Of a DNA stretch of 37,455 bases, positions 1 to 7,495 are shown piece after piece. The notes beneath the pieces are model-generated. The model saw only the letters and a program-made list of their open reading frames with translations. It was not told the origin of the DNA and did not search any database. The translations under genes and the position numbers were made by a program. This DNA comes from CAZOOR01 sp964581505 (lineage in GTDB: Bacteria; Bacteroidota; Ignavibacteria; Kapaibacteriales; UBA2268), in contig CAZOOR010000020.1 of the NCBI GenBank assembly GCA_964581505.1, forward strand, positions 1 to 37,455, given 5' to 3'. The stretch's first letter is position 1. Each line of letters begins with the position of its first letter.

Positions 1-1124
1 CAGGCAGACACAAGCTCTTCGGTACGAATTCCAAGCCCGACCGAAGTCCAAGCTTCAATAAATGCGGCGAGCCTGTCAGCGGCTTTGATTAGATGTCCGT
101 CAATTGGATTAAATTTATCATCATTATAATTTTGATTGAGTAGGGAAACGGACGAAATCTTATCAGGTTTATCGTCATGGATAATCTTATTAGCAAATTC
201 ATCACGTGTGAAATATCGTATTTCCGAACGCCATTCACTCTCAAGTAAGGGCATTATTTCTTTGTCAGCAAGGTCCACCTCAATATGCTGTATTAACTCC
301 ATAAATTCGACTGATGACATTTTGACCGGGGATATAATATCACGAGTAACCGCTTCGGGCAAATCGTGAAACAGCCCACCGAAGAAATCATTATATAGGC
401 GTTGGGAGCAAGCATTATTATCACGTGCAAAAAAGTAGGACATAATAGCCACAAACATAGAATGTCCCAACACTGATGTTTTGGGCAGGCGTGGCGTCTG
501 CGACCATCTAATTTGGAAACGCAACTGTCCGCATAAATCAATAAAATCACTAATAGGACGGCGTGCAATTAATTTTTGCATACCGATAAGGTCAAGATGA
601 CTGTCAATTGCAGCGAGCAAATCTCGCTCAATTGAATTAATCTGATAGCCGTCCGGATTGGCATGCTTAATGATTTTCTGAAATTCCCAATTGCTGGCAT
701 AGATATGTGCCGCATCTAAAATCTTTGAGGAGAAAGGAGCCAGATAGTTCTCGTCCATCAAGAAACTGCTGAACTCATCTTCAATTTGTTTATTATTAAT
801 TTTTCCTTTGATTTGGGCAAATACCCATTCGTTTAATTTTTTGAATGTATCAGGATAGTCCAATCGAATTTTATAGAATATCGGGGACTTAATGTCCGAG
901 ATAACTATTCTTCGCAGAAGTTCAAAAATCCCGCCCTTTATAATATCGTTCCAATTAACTTCCCTACCGCCCAACTCTTCATATTTGCCAAGTATAAATG
1001 CAATAAACATTTTGTGAGCATGTTTATCAATTTCGATTAATTCGACAGTGCGTATCTTATCGTTCCATCGTTGGACGGTAAAACCTTTGAACAGTTCTTT
1101 TATTAGCGAAGCGGTTAATGTCAT
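1..1124 (-). CDS. Tandem HD-domain phosphohydrolase (YfbR/COG1896-like), 3' end cut off by window edge
   Basis: I read this gene by hand: it is open from an ATG at 1124 to the left edge, giving 374 codons with no stop. The C-terminal half is a clear HD metal-dependent phosphohydrolase domain: VLGHSMFVA (His221), FHDLPEAVTRDI (His253-Asp254) and IKAADRLAAF (Asp350), the H...HD...D metal set of the YfbR/COG1896 group. The N-terminal half (about 26-85) has the same layout (DKHAHKMFIAFILGK, then FELLRRIVISDIKSPI), but the HD dyad position reads RR. It therefore looks like a degenerate second copy of the domain. Relatives hydrolyse nucleotides; the substrate here is unknown. The start lies 3 nt after the stop of the upstream transporter gene, so the two share a transcript. 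The product is expected to be cytoplasmic. Confidence 0.8.
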   Translation of the reverse strand, partial: MTLTASLIKELFKGFTVQRWNDKIRTVELIEIDKHAHKMFIAFILGKYEELGGREVNWNDIIKGGIFELLRRIVISDIKSPIFYKIRLDYPDTFKKLNEWVFAQIKGKINNKQIEDEFSSFLMDENYLAPFSSKILDAAHIYASNWEFQKIIKHANPDGYQINSIERDLLAAIDSHLDLIGMQKLIARRPISDFIDLCGQLRFQIRWSQTPRLPKTSVLGHSMFVAIMSYFFARDNNACSQRLYNDFFGGLFHDLPEAVTRDIISPVKMSSVEFMELIQHIEVDLADKEIMPLLESEWRSEIRYFTRDEFANKIIHDDKPDKISSVSLLNQNYNDDKFNPIDGHLIKAADRLAAFIEAWTSVGLGIRTEELVSA

Positions 1125-1127
1125 TTG

Positions 1128-2429
1128 TTACATAAAGAGAAATTGAACTAAAATAAATACCGGTAAAAGTATTATTAATGAAAATTTTAAAATATAGCTA
1201 AAGAATTCGGGCATTTTAATATGATAATTTTGTGCAATTGATTTAATCATAAAATTCGGACCATTGCCGATATAAGTCATAGCACCAAAGAAGACGGCAC
1301 TCGTAGCAATAGCCTTCATAAACAGCTCCGGTATTCCTGCTACAAGAGTTCCCGCAGATGACAGTTGCCCTGATTCGACCAAACCCTTTGCAAGTGAATG
1401 GAATGTCATTGCTGTTGGAGTATTGTCAAGGAAACTGCTCAATCCACCTGTTGCATAATAGAATAAAATAGGTGTGTTGATTCCTATTGCTCCGGCATGT
1501 GATTCCAGATAGAGCAAACAGGGTATCATAGTAATAAAAATTCCGAGGAATAAATATGCAACCTCAATAATAGGATGCCAAGAGTAATAGTTCCTCCTAC
1601 GTGTTGTTTTCTTTGTGAATAGTAAGGACAATAGGGCAAAGATAATTATTGCCAAATTTCTTAGCCACGGCAGGAAGTAATGATTTTGTACGCCTTTAAT
1701 TACGTTCTCGTTTATCAATGCTACGGCGAGTACTACTCCGAGTAACCAAACAAAATTCAGCCAACCCCTGACTCTGAATTTTTTATAAATTCTAATATCA
1801 ATGGCTATTGCTTCGGGTGTTTCTTTCTTAATATAATAACTATCGGTAAAGAAATATATCACAAGCAAAATACTCATAGTAACAGCCCATTCCGGCGTTA
1901 GATGTAAGAACCACTCGAAAGGAGCGCCCCGCAAATACATCATAAAAAGGGGCGGGTCGCCGATAGGTGTAAGCAAACCTCCGACATTTGCCGCAATGGC
2001 TATGAAAAACAATATAGTATGTACCTTATAGTGGCGTGCCGTATTGGCTCTGATTAATGGGCGAATCAACAGCATTGCGGCTCCGGTAGTTCCCATAAGC
2101 GATGCAAAAATACCTCCCATTGCGAGAATAGCCGTATTGACAGAAGGCAATGCTCTGACATTCCCTTCGATAAGGATTCCACCTGTAATAACAAACAAGG
2201 CGCCGAGTAAAACAATGAACGGCACATAGTCATAAAGCATCGTATGCGAAAGCTCATGTGTCATATCATTAATAAATAACCAAATTAGTATAGGTAAAGA
2301 TAATGCGAGAGCCACGTAGAGCTTATTTGTATTGTTTTCCCAAAAATCCTCAAACTTTACCGGCATCACTGCTATTGATAATAGCATAACTACAAATGGA
2401 AGAAGTGTCAACAAAGGTATATCGTGCAT
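1128..2429 (-). CDS. NhaD/CitMHS-type sodium:proton antiporter or anion transporter
   Basis: This is an integral membrane protein of 433 aa with about 11-12 hydrophobic segments. It has the ion-transporter-superfamily signature AANVGGLLTPIGDPPLF near residue 155, and a second pseudo-repeat near the C-terminus (SSFLDNTPTAMTF, then FFGAMTYIGNGPNFMIKSIA). That two-repeat layout is typical of the NhaD and CitMHS/ArsB families. Sodium/proton exchange is the usual annotation, but organic-acid transport cannot be excluded. I chose the ATG at 2429. A TTG ten codons upstream (2459) is open, but it lies inside the -7 element of the predicted promoter at 2457-2464, so it cannot be in the mRNA. It is the first gene of a two-gene operon with the HD protein and is divergent from purE. 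Confidence 0.82.
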   Translation of the reverse strand: MHDIPLLTLLPFVVMLLSIAVMPVKFEDFWENNTNKLYVALALSLPILIWLFINDMTHELSHTMLYDYVPFIVLLGALFVITGGILIEGNVRALPSVNTAILAMGGIFASLMGTTGAAMLLIRPLIRANTARHYKVHTILFFIAIAANVGGLLTPIGDPPLFMMYLRGAPFEWFLHLTPEWAVTMSILLVIYFFTDSYYIKKETPEAIAIDIRIYKKFRVRGWLNFVWLLGVVLAVALINENVIKGVQNHYFLPWLRNLAIIIFALLSLLFTKKTTRRRNYYSWHPIIEVAYLFLGIFITMIPCLLYLESHAGAIGINTPILFYYATGGLSSFLDNTPTAMTFHSLAKGLVESGQLSSAGTLVAGIPELFMKAIATSAVFFGAMTYIGNGPNFMIKSIAQNYHIKMPEFFSYILKFSLIILLPVFILVQFLFM

Positions 2430-2456
2430 TTCCGAATCTTTATTGTTTAAAAAAAG

Positions 2457-2487
2457 CAAATTTATGTAATATCCGTAACATTACAAA
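2457..2487 (-). promoter_or_regulatory. Bacteroidota-type promoter for the transporter-HD operon
   Basis: On the minus strand TTTG (2484-2487) is followed after 19 nt by TAAATTTG (2457-2464). This matches the known Bacteroidota -33/-7 pattern TTTG-N19-TAnnTTTG exactly. The expected transcription start is near 2450, about 20 nt before the ATG at 2429. The promoter decides the start codon of that gene. Confidence 0.6.
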
Positions 2488-2514
2488 TTATTTATAGCAT
2501 AATAATTTTATAAA

Positions 2515-2544
2515 TTGACTTTTTAATATTATTTTTGCTATAAT
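2515..2544 (+). promoter_or_regulatory. Candidate promoter for purE-nadE
   Basis: TTGACT (2515-2520), an 18-nt spacer and TATAAT (2539-2544) resemble a classical sigma-70 promoter. A TAnnTTTG match (TATTTTTG, 2530-2537) also lies here but has no TTTG at the right distance. Either reading puts the start site shortly before the purE ATG at 2573. Confidence 0.45.
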
Positions 2545-2572
2545 ATAATGACTAATAAAATGCGAGTATGTT

Positions 2573-3100
2573 ATGAATAGTATAAATCCTATAGTAGGAA
2601 TTATTATGGGCAGTGATTCAGACCTGCCTACAATGCGGCAAGCCGCAGATATTTTGAATGAATTTGATGTGGAATACGAAATGCGTGTTGTTTCCGCACA
2701 TAGAACTCCACTGGATATGAGTGATTACGGACAAAGCTCATATAAGCGTGGTATCAAGGTAATCATAGCAGGTGCCGGAGGAGCGGCTCATCTACCCGGT
2801 ATGGTTGCCGCCAACAGCCCCTTACCTGTAATTGGCGTACCGGTGCAATCGCGTGCATTGAACGGGCTGGATTCACTCCTATCTATTGTGCAGATGCCTC
2901 CGGGTGTACCTGTGGCAACCGTAAGCATTGGCGGGGCAAAGAACGCCGGTCTTTTGGCAATTGAGATTTTAGCCGTTTCGGATAAATCGCTCTTCGAGAA
3001 ATATATTGCTTATAAGGAACGTATTGCAAATGAATCTCGTGAGAAGAATAATAATCCGGAATTCACTGATTTGAAAAATATGAATATCTTGAAGAAATAA
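2573..3100 (+). CDS. purE: 5-(carboxyamino)imidazole ribonucleotide mutase (PurE class I)
   Basis: The enzyme converts N5-CAIR to CAIR in de novo purine synthesis in the cytoplasm. The 175-aa length fits class I PurE. Visible motifs are GSDSD (13-17), the SAHRTP loop with catalytic His43 (41-46), IAGAGGAAHLPGM, and the NAGLLAIEIL helix that contributes to the octamer. The C-terminal tail after about residue 150 is charged and somewhat longer than the core. PurK is not in the window. The stop codon is 2 nt before the nadE start, so the two are co-transcribed. No convincing Shine-Dalgarno precedes the ATG, which is common in Bacteroidota. Confidence 0.95.
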   Translation: MNSINPIVGIIMGSDSDLPTMRQAADILNEFDVEYEMRVVSAHRTPLDMSDYGQSSYKRGIKVIIAGAGGAAHLPGMVAANSPLPVIGVPVQSRALNGLDSLLSIVQMPPGVPVATVSIGGAKNAGLLAIEILAVSDKSLFEKYIAYKERIANESREKNNNPEFTDLKNMNILKK

Positions 3101-3102
3101 TT

Positions 3103-5037
3103 ATGACATTTAATTTATCGGAATACGGTTTTGTTCGAGTGGCGGCTTCGTCTCCAAATCTTAAAGTTGCCGACATTGAGTTCAACGTTAATGAAATAAT
3201 TAACGTCCTCGAAACAGCGGCACAAAATAATTGTCAAGTAGTTGCTTTCCCCGAGCTTTCAATTACGGGCTATACTTGTGGCGACCTGTTCTATCAGGAA
3301 ATATTACTGAATACGACAATTGAAGCACTTGAATACATTGCCGAATATCTTGCTAAAAATCAATTGACAGTAATTGTCGGAATGCCGCTTGCCGTAAAAG
3401 GCAAATTATTCAACTGTGCGGCTGTGATTGATGGGACGGGCATTATCGGTATTGTGCCAAAAACATTTATACCGGGTACCGCACAGTACTATGAGGAAAG
3501 ATGGTTCTCATCTGCCGCTGATGCCGATTTCGATTCAGTTCAAATTGGCGACAACGATGTTCCTTTCGGTAACGATTTGCTTTTCGGTAATTCCGCTTCG
3601 GGACTTCTATTCGGGGTAGAAATATGCGAAGACCTTTGGGCAATTGCTCCACCGAGTAACGATATGGCTATTGCTGGTGCTAATCTGATTTTCAATCCTA
3701 CGGCAAGCGACGAATATCTTGGCAAGACGGATTATAGGCGACGACTTGTTACTTTACAATCGGGCAGACTGCTTGCCACTTATGCTTATGCTTCGACAGG
3801 TCCGGGGGAATCCACAGGCGATATTCTTTTCTCGGGACATTGTATGATTGCCGAGAACGGTACTATGCTTGCCGAAAATGAAAGATACGTTTTTGAATCA
3901 CAATTAATTATTTCCGATATTGATGTTGAAAAATTGGCACACGAACGATTGAGAAATAATACTTACGGAATATCCAAAACGGAAAAAATATTTAGGATTT
4001 TGTCGGTTGAATTTAATGATGTGCAGACTAAAGAATTGTTCCGCCATATTAGTTCGGCACCTTTTATTCCGTCAGACGAATTGCTGAGACACGAGACTTG
4101 CGAAGAAGTGTTTAGCATTCAAACATCTGCTTTGGCAAAGAGAATTAATCATATCGGAATAAAAAATGTTGTTATCGGTATTTCGGGCGGGTTAGATTCT
4201 ACTCTTGCCCTGCTCACTGTTCGCAAGACGTTTGAACTGCTTGATTTGGACTCCAAGGGTATATATGCAATTACAATGCCCGGCTTAGGGACAAGCGATA
4301 AAACAAAAAATAATGCTATTGAACTAGCAAAACAACTAAAGACTACCGTAAAAATTATTGATATTGTACCTGCTGTCGAGCAACATTTTAAAGATATTGG
4401 ACATAATAAAAACAAACACGATATTACTTATGAAAATTCGCAAGCACGCGAGAGAACGCAAATCTTGATGGACTACGCAAACAAAGTTGATGGAATTGTG
4501 ATTGGGACGGGCAATCTTTCGGAGATGGCACTTGGCTGGACTACATATAACGGAGACCAGATGTCTATGTACGGCGTAAATGCAGGAATTCCCAAGACTT
4601 TGATTAAGTATATAATCGGTTGGTGTGCCGAAACGCAGTACTCAGGCAAACTTGCCAAACTGCTTACGGACATTATGAATACACCGATTAGCCCGGAACT
4701 ACTACCTGCAAAGAGCGGAAAAATGCAGAAAACCGAAGATACAATCGGACCATATCGTTTGCATGATTTCTTTTTATATTACTTTATGCGTATGTCATTT
4801 TCACCTACTAAGATTTATCTATTGGCAAATCTTGCATTTAAGGGTGAGTACAAATCTGCAACGATAAAAAAATATATGCAAGTATTCTATAAGCGATTTT
4901 TTGCCAATCAGTTTAAACGTAATGCAATGCCGGACAGTATAAAGGTTGGTACTGTATCACTGTCGCCACGCGGCGACTGGCGAATGCCTTCCGATGCAGT
5001 TGTTAAATTATGGCTTGATGAAATAGACAATTTATAA
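3103..5037 (+). CDS. nadE: Glutamine-dependent NAD+ synthetase
   Basis: This 644-aa two-domain enzyme amidates nicotinate adenine dinucleotide to NAD+ using ammonia from glutamine. The N-terminal nitrilase-type glutaminase domain (about 10-300) carries the complete catalytic triad: Glu51 in FPELSITGY, Lys120 in VPKTFIPG, and Cys175 in GVEICEDLW. The C-terminal synthetase domain (from about 335) has the PP-loop ISGGLDSTLAL near 360 and the GTGNLSEMALGW motif. The length is normal for the large bacterial form with a fused glutaminase. It follows purE by 2 nt and is followed by the tRNA-Thr promoter after its stop. No key residue is missing. Confidence 0.95.
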   Translation: MTFNLSEYGFVRVAASSPNLKVADIEFNVNEIINVLETAAQNNCQVVAFPELSITGYTCGDLFYQEILLNTTIEALEYIAEYLAKNQLTVIVGMPLAVKGKLFNCAAVIDGTGIIGIVPKTFIPGTAQYYEERWFSSAADADFDSVQIGDNDVPFGNDLLFGNSASGLLFGVEICEDLWAIAPPSNDMAIAGANLIFNPTASDEYLGKTDYRRRLVTLQSGRLLATYAYASTGPGESTGDILFSGHCMIAENGTMLAENERYVFESQLIISDIDVEKLAHERLRNNTYGISKTEKIFRILSVEFNDVQTKELFRHISSAPFIPSDELLRHETCEEVFSIQTSALAKRINHIGIKNVVIGISGGLDSTLALLTVRKTFELLDLDSKGIYAITMPGLGTSDKTKNNAIELAKQLKTTVKIIDIVPAVEQHFKDIGHNKNKHDITYENSQARERTQILMDYANKVDGIVIGTGNLSEMALGWTTYNGDQMSMYGVNAGIPKTLIKYIIGWCAETQYSGKLAKLLTDIMNTPISPELLPAKSGKMQKTEDTIGPYRLHDFFLYYFMRMSFSPTKIYLLANLAFKGEYKSATIKKYMQVFYKRFFANQFKRNAMPDSIKVGTVSLSPRGDWRMPSDAVVKLWLDEIDNL

Positions 5038-5043
5038 TTTCAT

Positions 5044-5074
5044 TTTGAAATATCAGAAAAATGAGATAATTTTG
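5044..5074 (+). promoter_or_regulatory. Promoter of tRNA-Thr
   Basis: TTTG (5044-5047), a 19-nt spacer and TAATTTTG (5067-5074) match the Bacteroidota consensus perfectly. The 5' end of the tRNA follows 14 nt later. This is one of the cleanest promoters in the window and a useful internal reference for the others. Confidence 0.7.
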
Positions 5075-5087
5075 CACTCCTTAATAT

Positions 5088-5160
5088 GCCAACATAGCTC
5101 AGTTGGTAGAGCAGCTCATTCGTAATGAGCAGGTCTGCGGTTCAAGTCCGCATGTTGGCT
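5088..5160 (+). tRNA. tRNA-Thr, anticodon CGU
   Basis: This is a 73-nt cloverleaf. The acceptor stem GCCAACA pairs with TGTTGGC, followed by discriminator T. The D arm is GCTCAGTTGGTAGAGC. The anticodon stem GCTCA/TGAGC encloses the loop TTCGTAA, giving anticodon CGT. The T arm is GCGGTTCAAGTCCGC. The 3' CCA is not encoded. It reads the ACG threonine codon. Confidence 0.95.
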
Positions 5161-5164
5161 CAAT

Positions 5165-5198
5165 AAAAAAAAGACTACCCAAAAGTAGTCTTTTTTTT
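5165..5198 (+). terminator. Bidirectional terminator between tRNA-Thr and anmK
   Basis: The 7-bp stem AGACTAC/GTAGTCT with a 6-nt loop is flanked by an A-run on the left and eight T on the right. It can end the tRNA transcript and, on the other strand, anmK. Confidence 0.85.
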
Positions 5199-5214
5199 AA
5201 ATTAAAATCTCATC

Positions 5215-6381
5215 TTAAACTCTGGCGATTTGCCCGAGGATAGCCGGACGGGACGCACCGGTAACAGAAGGAATATTAGCCGGCAATGCTCCCAACGTCC
5301 TATAAGCCAAATATGCAAAGCTGATTGCTTCCTTCGAGTCGGCAGGAATACCGATTTCATCGGAAATACGCAAAGTGGACTCAGGGAGTTTCTCTTTGAT
5401 TTTGGACAAGATATAATCATTATGACTGCCACCGCCGCTTATAATAATTTCCGATTTTACATTACCGAAAAGCTTAATGTTATGAGCAATACACCAAGCA
5501 GTAAAATATGATAAAGTAGTGATAATATCCTTGGCAAGAAAACGCTGAGCATAGTTGTCAAGAATAGTATGTATTAAATGAACACCAAACATTTCGCGTC
5601 CTGTTGATTTGGGCGGTTCGGCATAAATAAAATCATTCTGTTTCAGAAATTCAAGTAATTGCGGGATTACCTCGCCCTTCATAGCTATTGAACCGTGGTC
5701 GTCATAAGATTTATTATAAAGGACTTTCATAGCCGAATCAATCAAAACATTACCCGGACCTACATCGAATGCTTTAACCTTTTCGCTCGGGATACCTGCA
5801 GGTAACAAAGTAATATTTGCTATACCGCCGATATTTACGGCGATAATATTATCTTTCTCAGTACCAAAAAACTCATAATCAAAAATAGGAATAAGCGGAG
5901 CGCCCTGTCCGCCAAGTGCAGTATCGGCTTCGCGGAAATTACCGACAACAGTCATGCCGAGCATTTGAGCCAAAGCGGAAATACCACCTAATTGATAGGT
6001 GATTTTCTTTTCGGATTCTGTTCCGGGTTCATGCCAGACAGTTTGCCCGTGGATACCTACAGCATCTAAATGAGTGATATTATTGGTCAGCATTAATTCC
6101 CTGACTGCTTTTGCATATATTTCGGACAGACGGTAATGCATTTGTGTAACTTTTTGAATTGTTGTTTCTTTTGAAATTAAATCCAAAATGTCTTGTTTTA
6201 ATGAAAATTCATAGGGAGTTGAGTTGGTCGCAATAATATTAACTCTGTGATGGTGTTCATTTTCTTGAGTGAATTCAACAATCGCCGTATCAATGGCATC
6301 TAATGAAGTACCGGTCATTATTCCGGCAAGTAATCTGGGTTCTGCAAGCCATTGTTCAGGTGGTAAAAAACTATTATTCAT
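5215..6381 (-). CDS. anmK: Anhydro-N-acetylmuramic acid kinase
   Basis: The enzyme opens and phosphorylates 1,6-anhydro-MurNAc from cell-wall turnover to give MurNAc-6-phosphate, which links peptidoglycan recycling to amino-sugar metabolism. The 388-aa length is normal. The phosphate-binding loop GIMTGTSLDAID is at 20-31, the GIHGQTVWH segment follows at about 110, and AVNIGGIANITLLP, DVGPGNVLID and ISGGGSHN mark the ASKHA-type fold. The ATG at 6381 has an AAAGG ribosome site 8 nt upstream. It stands alone between the tRNA and the nuoAB pair; MurQ is not in the window. Confidence 0.93.
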   Translation of the reverse strand: MNNSFLPPEQWLAEPRLLAGIMTGTSLDAIDTAIVEFTQENEHHHRVNIIATNSTPYEFSLKQDILDLISKETTIQKVTQMHYRLSEIYAKAVRELMLTNNITHLDAVGIHGQTVWHEPGTESEKKITYQLGGISALAQMLGMTVVGNFREADTALGGQGAPLIPIFDYEFFGTEKDNIIAVNIGGIANITLLPAGIPSEKVKAFDVGPGNVLIDSAMKVLYNKSYDDHGSIAMKGEVIPQLLEFLKQNDFIYAEPPKSTGREMFGVHLIHTILDNYAQRFLAKDIITTLSYFTAWCIAHNIKLFGNVKSEIIISGGGSHNDYILSKIKEKLPESTLRISDEIGIPADSKEAISFAYLAYRTLGALPANIPSVTGASRPAILGQIARV

Positions 6382-6402
6382 TATTTTACCTTTTGTATTA
6401 CA

Positions 6403-6430
6403 AAGGGCTGTTAATAAAATGACAGCCCTT
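6403..6430 (-). terminator. Hairpin after nuoB
   Basis: On the minus strand a perfect 9-bp stem AAGGGCTGT/ACAGCCCTT encloses a 10-nt loop, 18 nt after the nuoB stop. The following bases (TGTAAT) are not a real T-tract, so termination may be weak or Rho-assisted. Confidence 0.5.
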
Positions 6431-6447
6431 GGAAAATTATACTAAAT

Positions 6448-7008
6448 TTATTTTTTTATTTCAACACCGGTTAGCTCGGAATCAAAAGGCATTCCGTCAG
6501 GTGTTTTCGAAACATTCTTATATAGATTGATGAAATCGGGTTTGTGCGATTTCTTGACTTTTTCCTGAATGGTCATCAATGCTTTGATAACCGCTTCGGG
6601 ACGAGGCGGACAACCGGAAATATAGGCATCTACCGGCAAGAATTGGTCAATGCCCTGAACCACACTATAACTGCGGAACATACCACCGGTCGAAGCACAA
6701 GCACCCATAGAAACAACCCATTTCGGGTCGGGCATTTGGTCATATACTTTGCGGACTACCCAAGCCATTTTATAAGTAACCGTACCTGCAACAAGAAGTA
6801 AATCACTCTGACGCGGAGACATTCTGAACACTTCCGAGCCGAAGCGAGATACATCAAATCGAGAAGATGCGAAAGCCATCATCTCGATAGCACAGCAAGA
6901 AATCCCGAGAGGCATTGGCCACATTGAATTAGCCTGCGCCCACTTCAATACAAAGTCAATTGATGTAGTTAAAAATCCATCTTTTTCAATATCGGTTCCT
7001 ATTCCCAT
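6448..7008 (-). CDS. nuoB: NADH-quinone oxidoreductase subunit B
   Basis: This peripheral-arm subunit of complex I holds iron-sulfur cluster N2, next to the quinone site. The 186-aa protein has all four cluster ligands: Cys38-Cys39 in SCCAIEMMA, Cys104 in MGACASTGG, and Cys133 in ISGCPPRPEA. The start ATG overlaps the end of nuoA by 10 nt, so the two are translationally coupled. It ends the operon: nuoC and the remaining subunits do not follow, and a hairpin lies directly after the stop. Those subunits must be encoded elsewhere if complex I is complete. Confidence 0.96.
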   Translation of the reverse strand: MGIGTDIEKDGFLTTSIDFVLKWAQANSMWPMPLGISCCAIEMMAFASSRFDVSRFGSEVFRMSPRQSDLLLVAGTVTYKMAWVVRKVYDQMPDPKWVVSMGACASTGGMFRSYSVVQGIDQFLPVDAYISGCPPRPEAVIKALMTIQEKVKKSHKPDFINLYKNVSKTPDGMPFDSELTGVEIKK

Positions 7009-7355
7009 TTTAAAGCACCCTTTCTGATGATATAAATATATCCGGCAAGTAACAAAACAATGAATAACAGCATAGCAACAAACCCGTTTGTGCCAAGCTG
7101 TTTAAATTGAACAGCCCACGGATACATAAATACAATTTCAACATCGAATACAATGAAAAGCATAGCAACAAGATAGAACTTGACCGAAAACCGCTCCCTT
7201 GCAGTACCGAATGGTTGCATACCACTTTCATAAGTTGTTCGTTTTTGTTTTGTATCTCGTCTTGCACCTAATACTTCGGAAAAAAGCATAAACAAGAAAG
7301 CCATTCCGAAACCGAAGATGAGCATAAAAATTAACGGAATATATTCTGCGGACAT
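6999..7355 (-). CDS. nuoA: NADH-quinone oxidoreductase subunit A
   Basis: This is a 118-aa membrane subunit with three transmembrane helices (about 4-24, 60-82 and 88-108). It has the conserved loop between helices 1 and 2 (KRTTYESGMQPFG) that lies near the quinone channel. The ATG at 7355 has an AAGGA site about 7 nt upstream. It overlaps nuoB. A TATGTTTG (7426-7433, minus) with TTTG 16 nt further upstream could be the promoter. That spacing is short, and the element sits directly behind the susCD terminator, so I give it low weight. Confidence 0.95.
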   Translation of the reverse strand: MSAEYIPLIFMLIFGFGMAFLFMLFSEVLGARRDTKQKRTTYESGMQPFGTARERFSVKFYLVAMLFIVFDVEIVFMYPWAVQFKQLGTNGFVAMLLFIVLLLAGYIYIIRKGALKWE

Positions 7356-7431
7356 TTTTAATCCTTATGTTTGCTGAAAATTGTTATTTACAGAATGTAA
7401 ATATATTATCTTTTTTATTAAATAACAAACA

Positions 7432-7464
7432 TAAAAAAAGAAAGGTCGCCAAAATGACGACCTT
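7432..7464 (-). terminator. Terminator of the susCD operon
   Basis: Reading the minus strand, stem AAGGTCG/CGACCTT encloses loop TCATTTTGG and is followed by a T-rich run (7432-7440). It sits about 30 nt after the SusD-like stop codon. Confidence 0.8.
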
Positions 7465-7495
7465 ATTTTATTCATTGCGTTTCTCTATGGTACAA

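Noticed and set aside
293..568. Minus-strand open frame of 91 codons near the left edge
   Set aside because: It overlaps in another frame the HD-domain gene that reads without stop through the whole segment and carries all its motifs.
2427..2459. TTG start at 2459 for the transporter
   Set aside because: It lies within the predicted -7 element; the ATG at 2429 is consistent with the promoter and with the first helix.
7426..7453. Promoter TTTG-N16-TATGTTTG for nuoA
   Set aside because: The spacer is 3 nt shorter than the other promoters here and the upstream element lies inside the susCD terminator loop; not listed as a feature.
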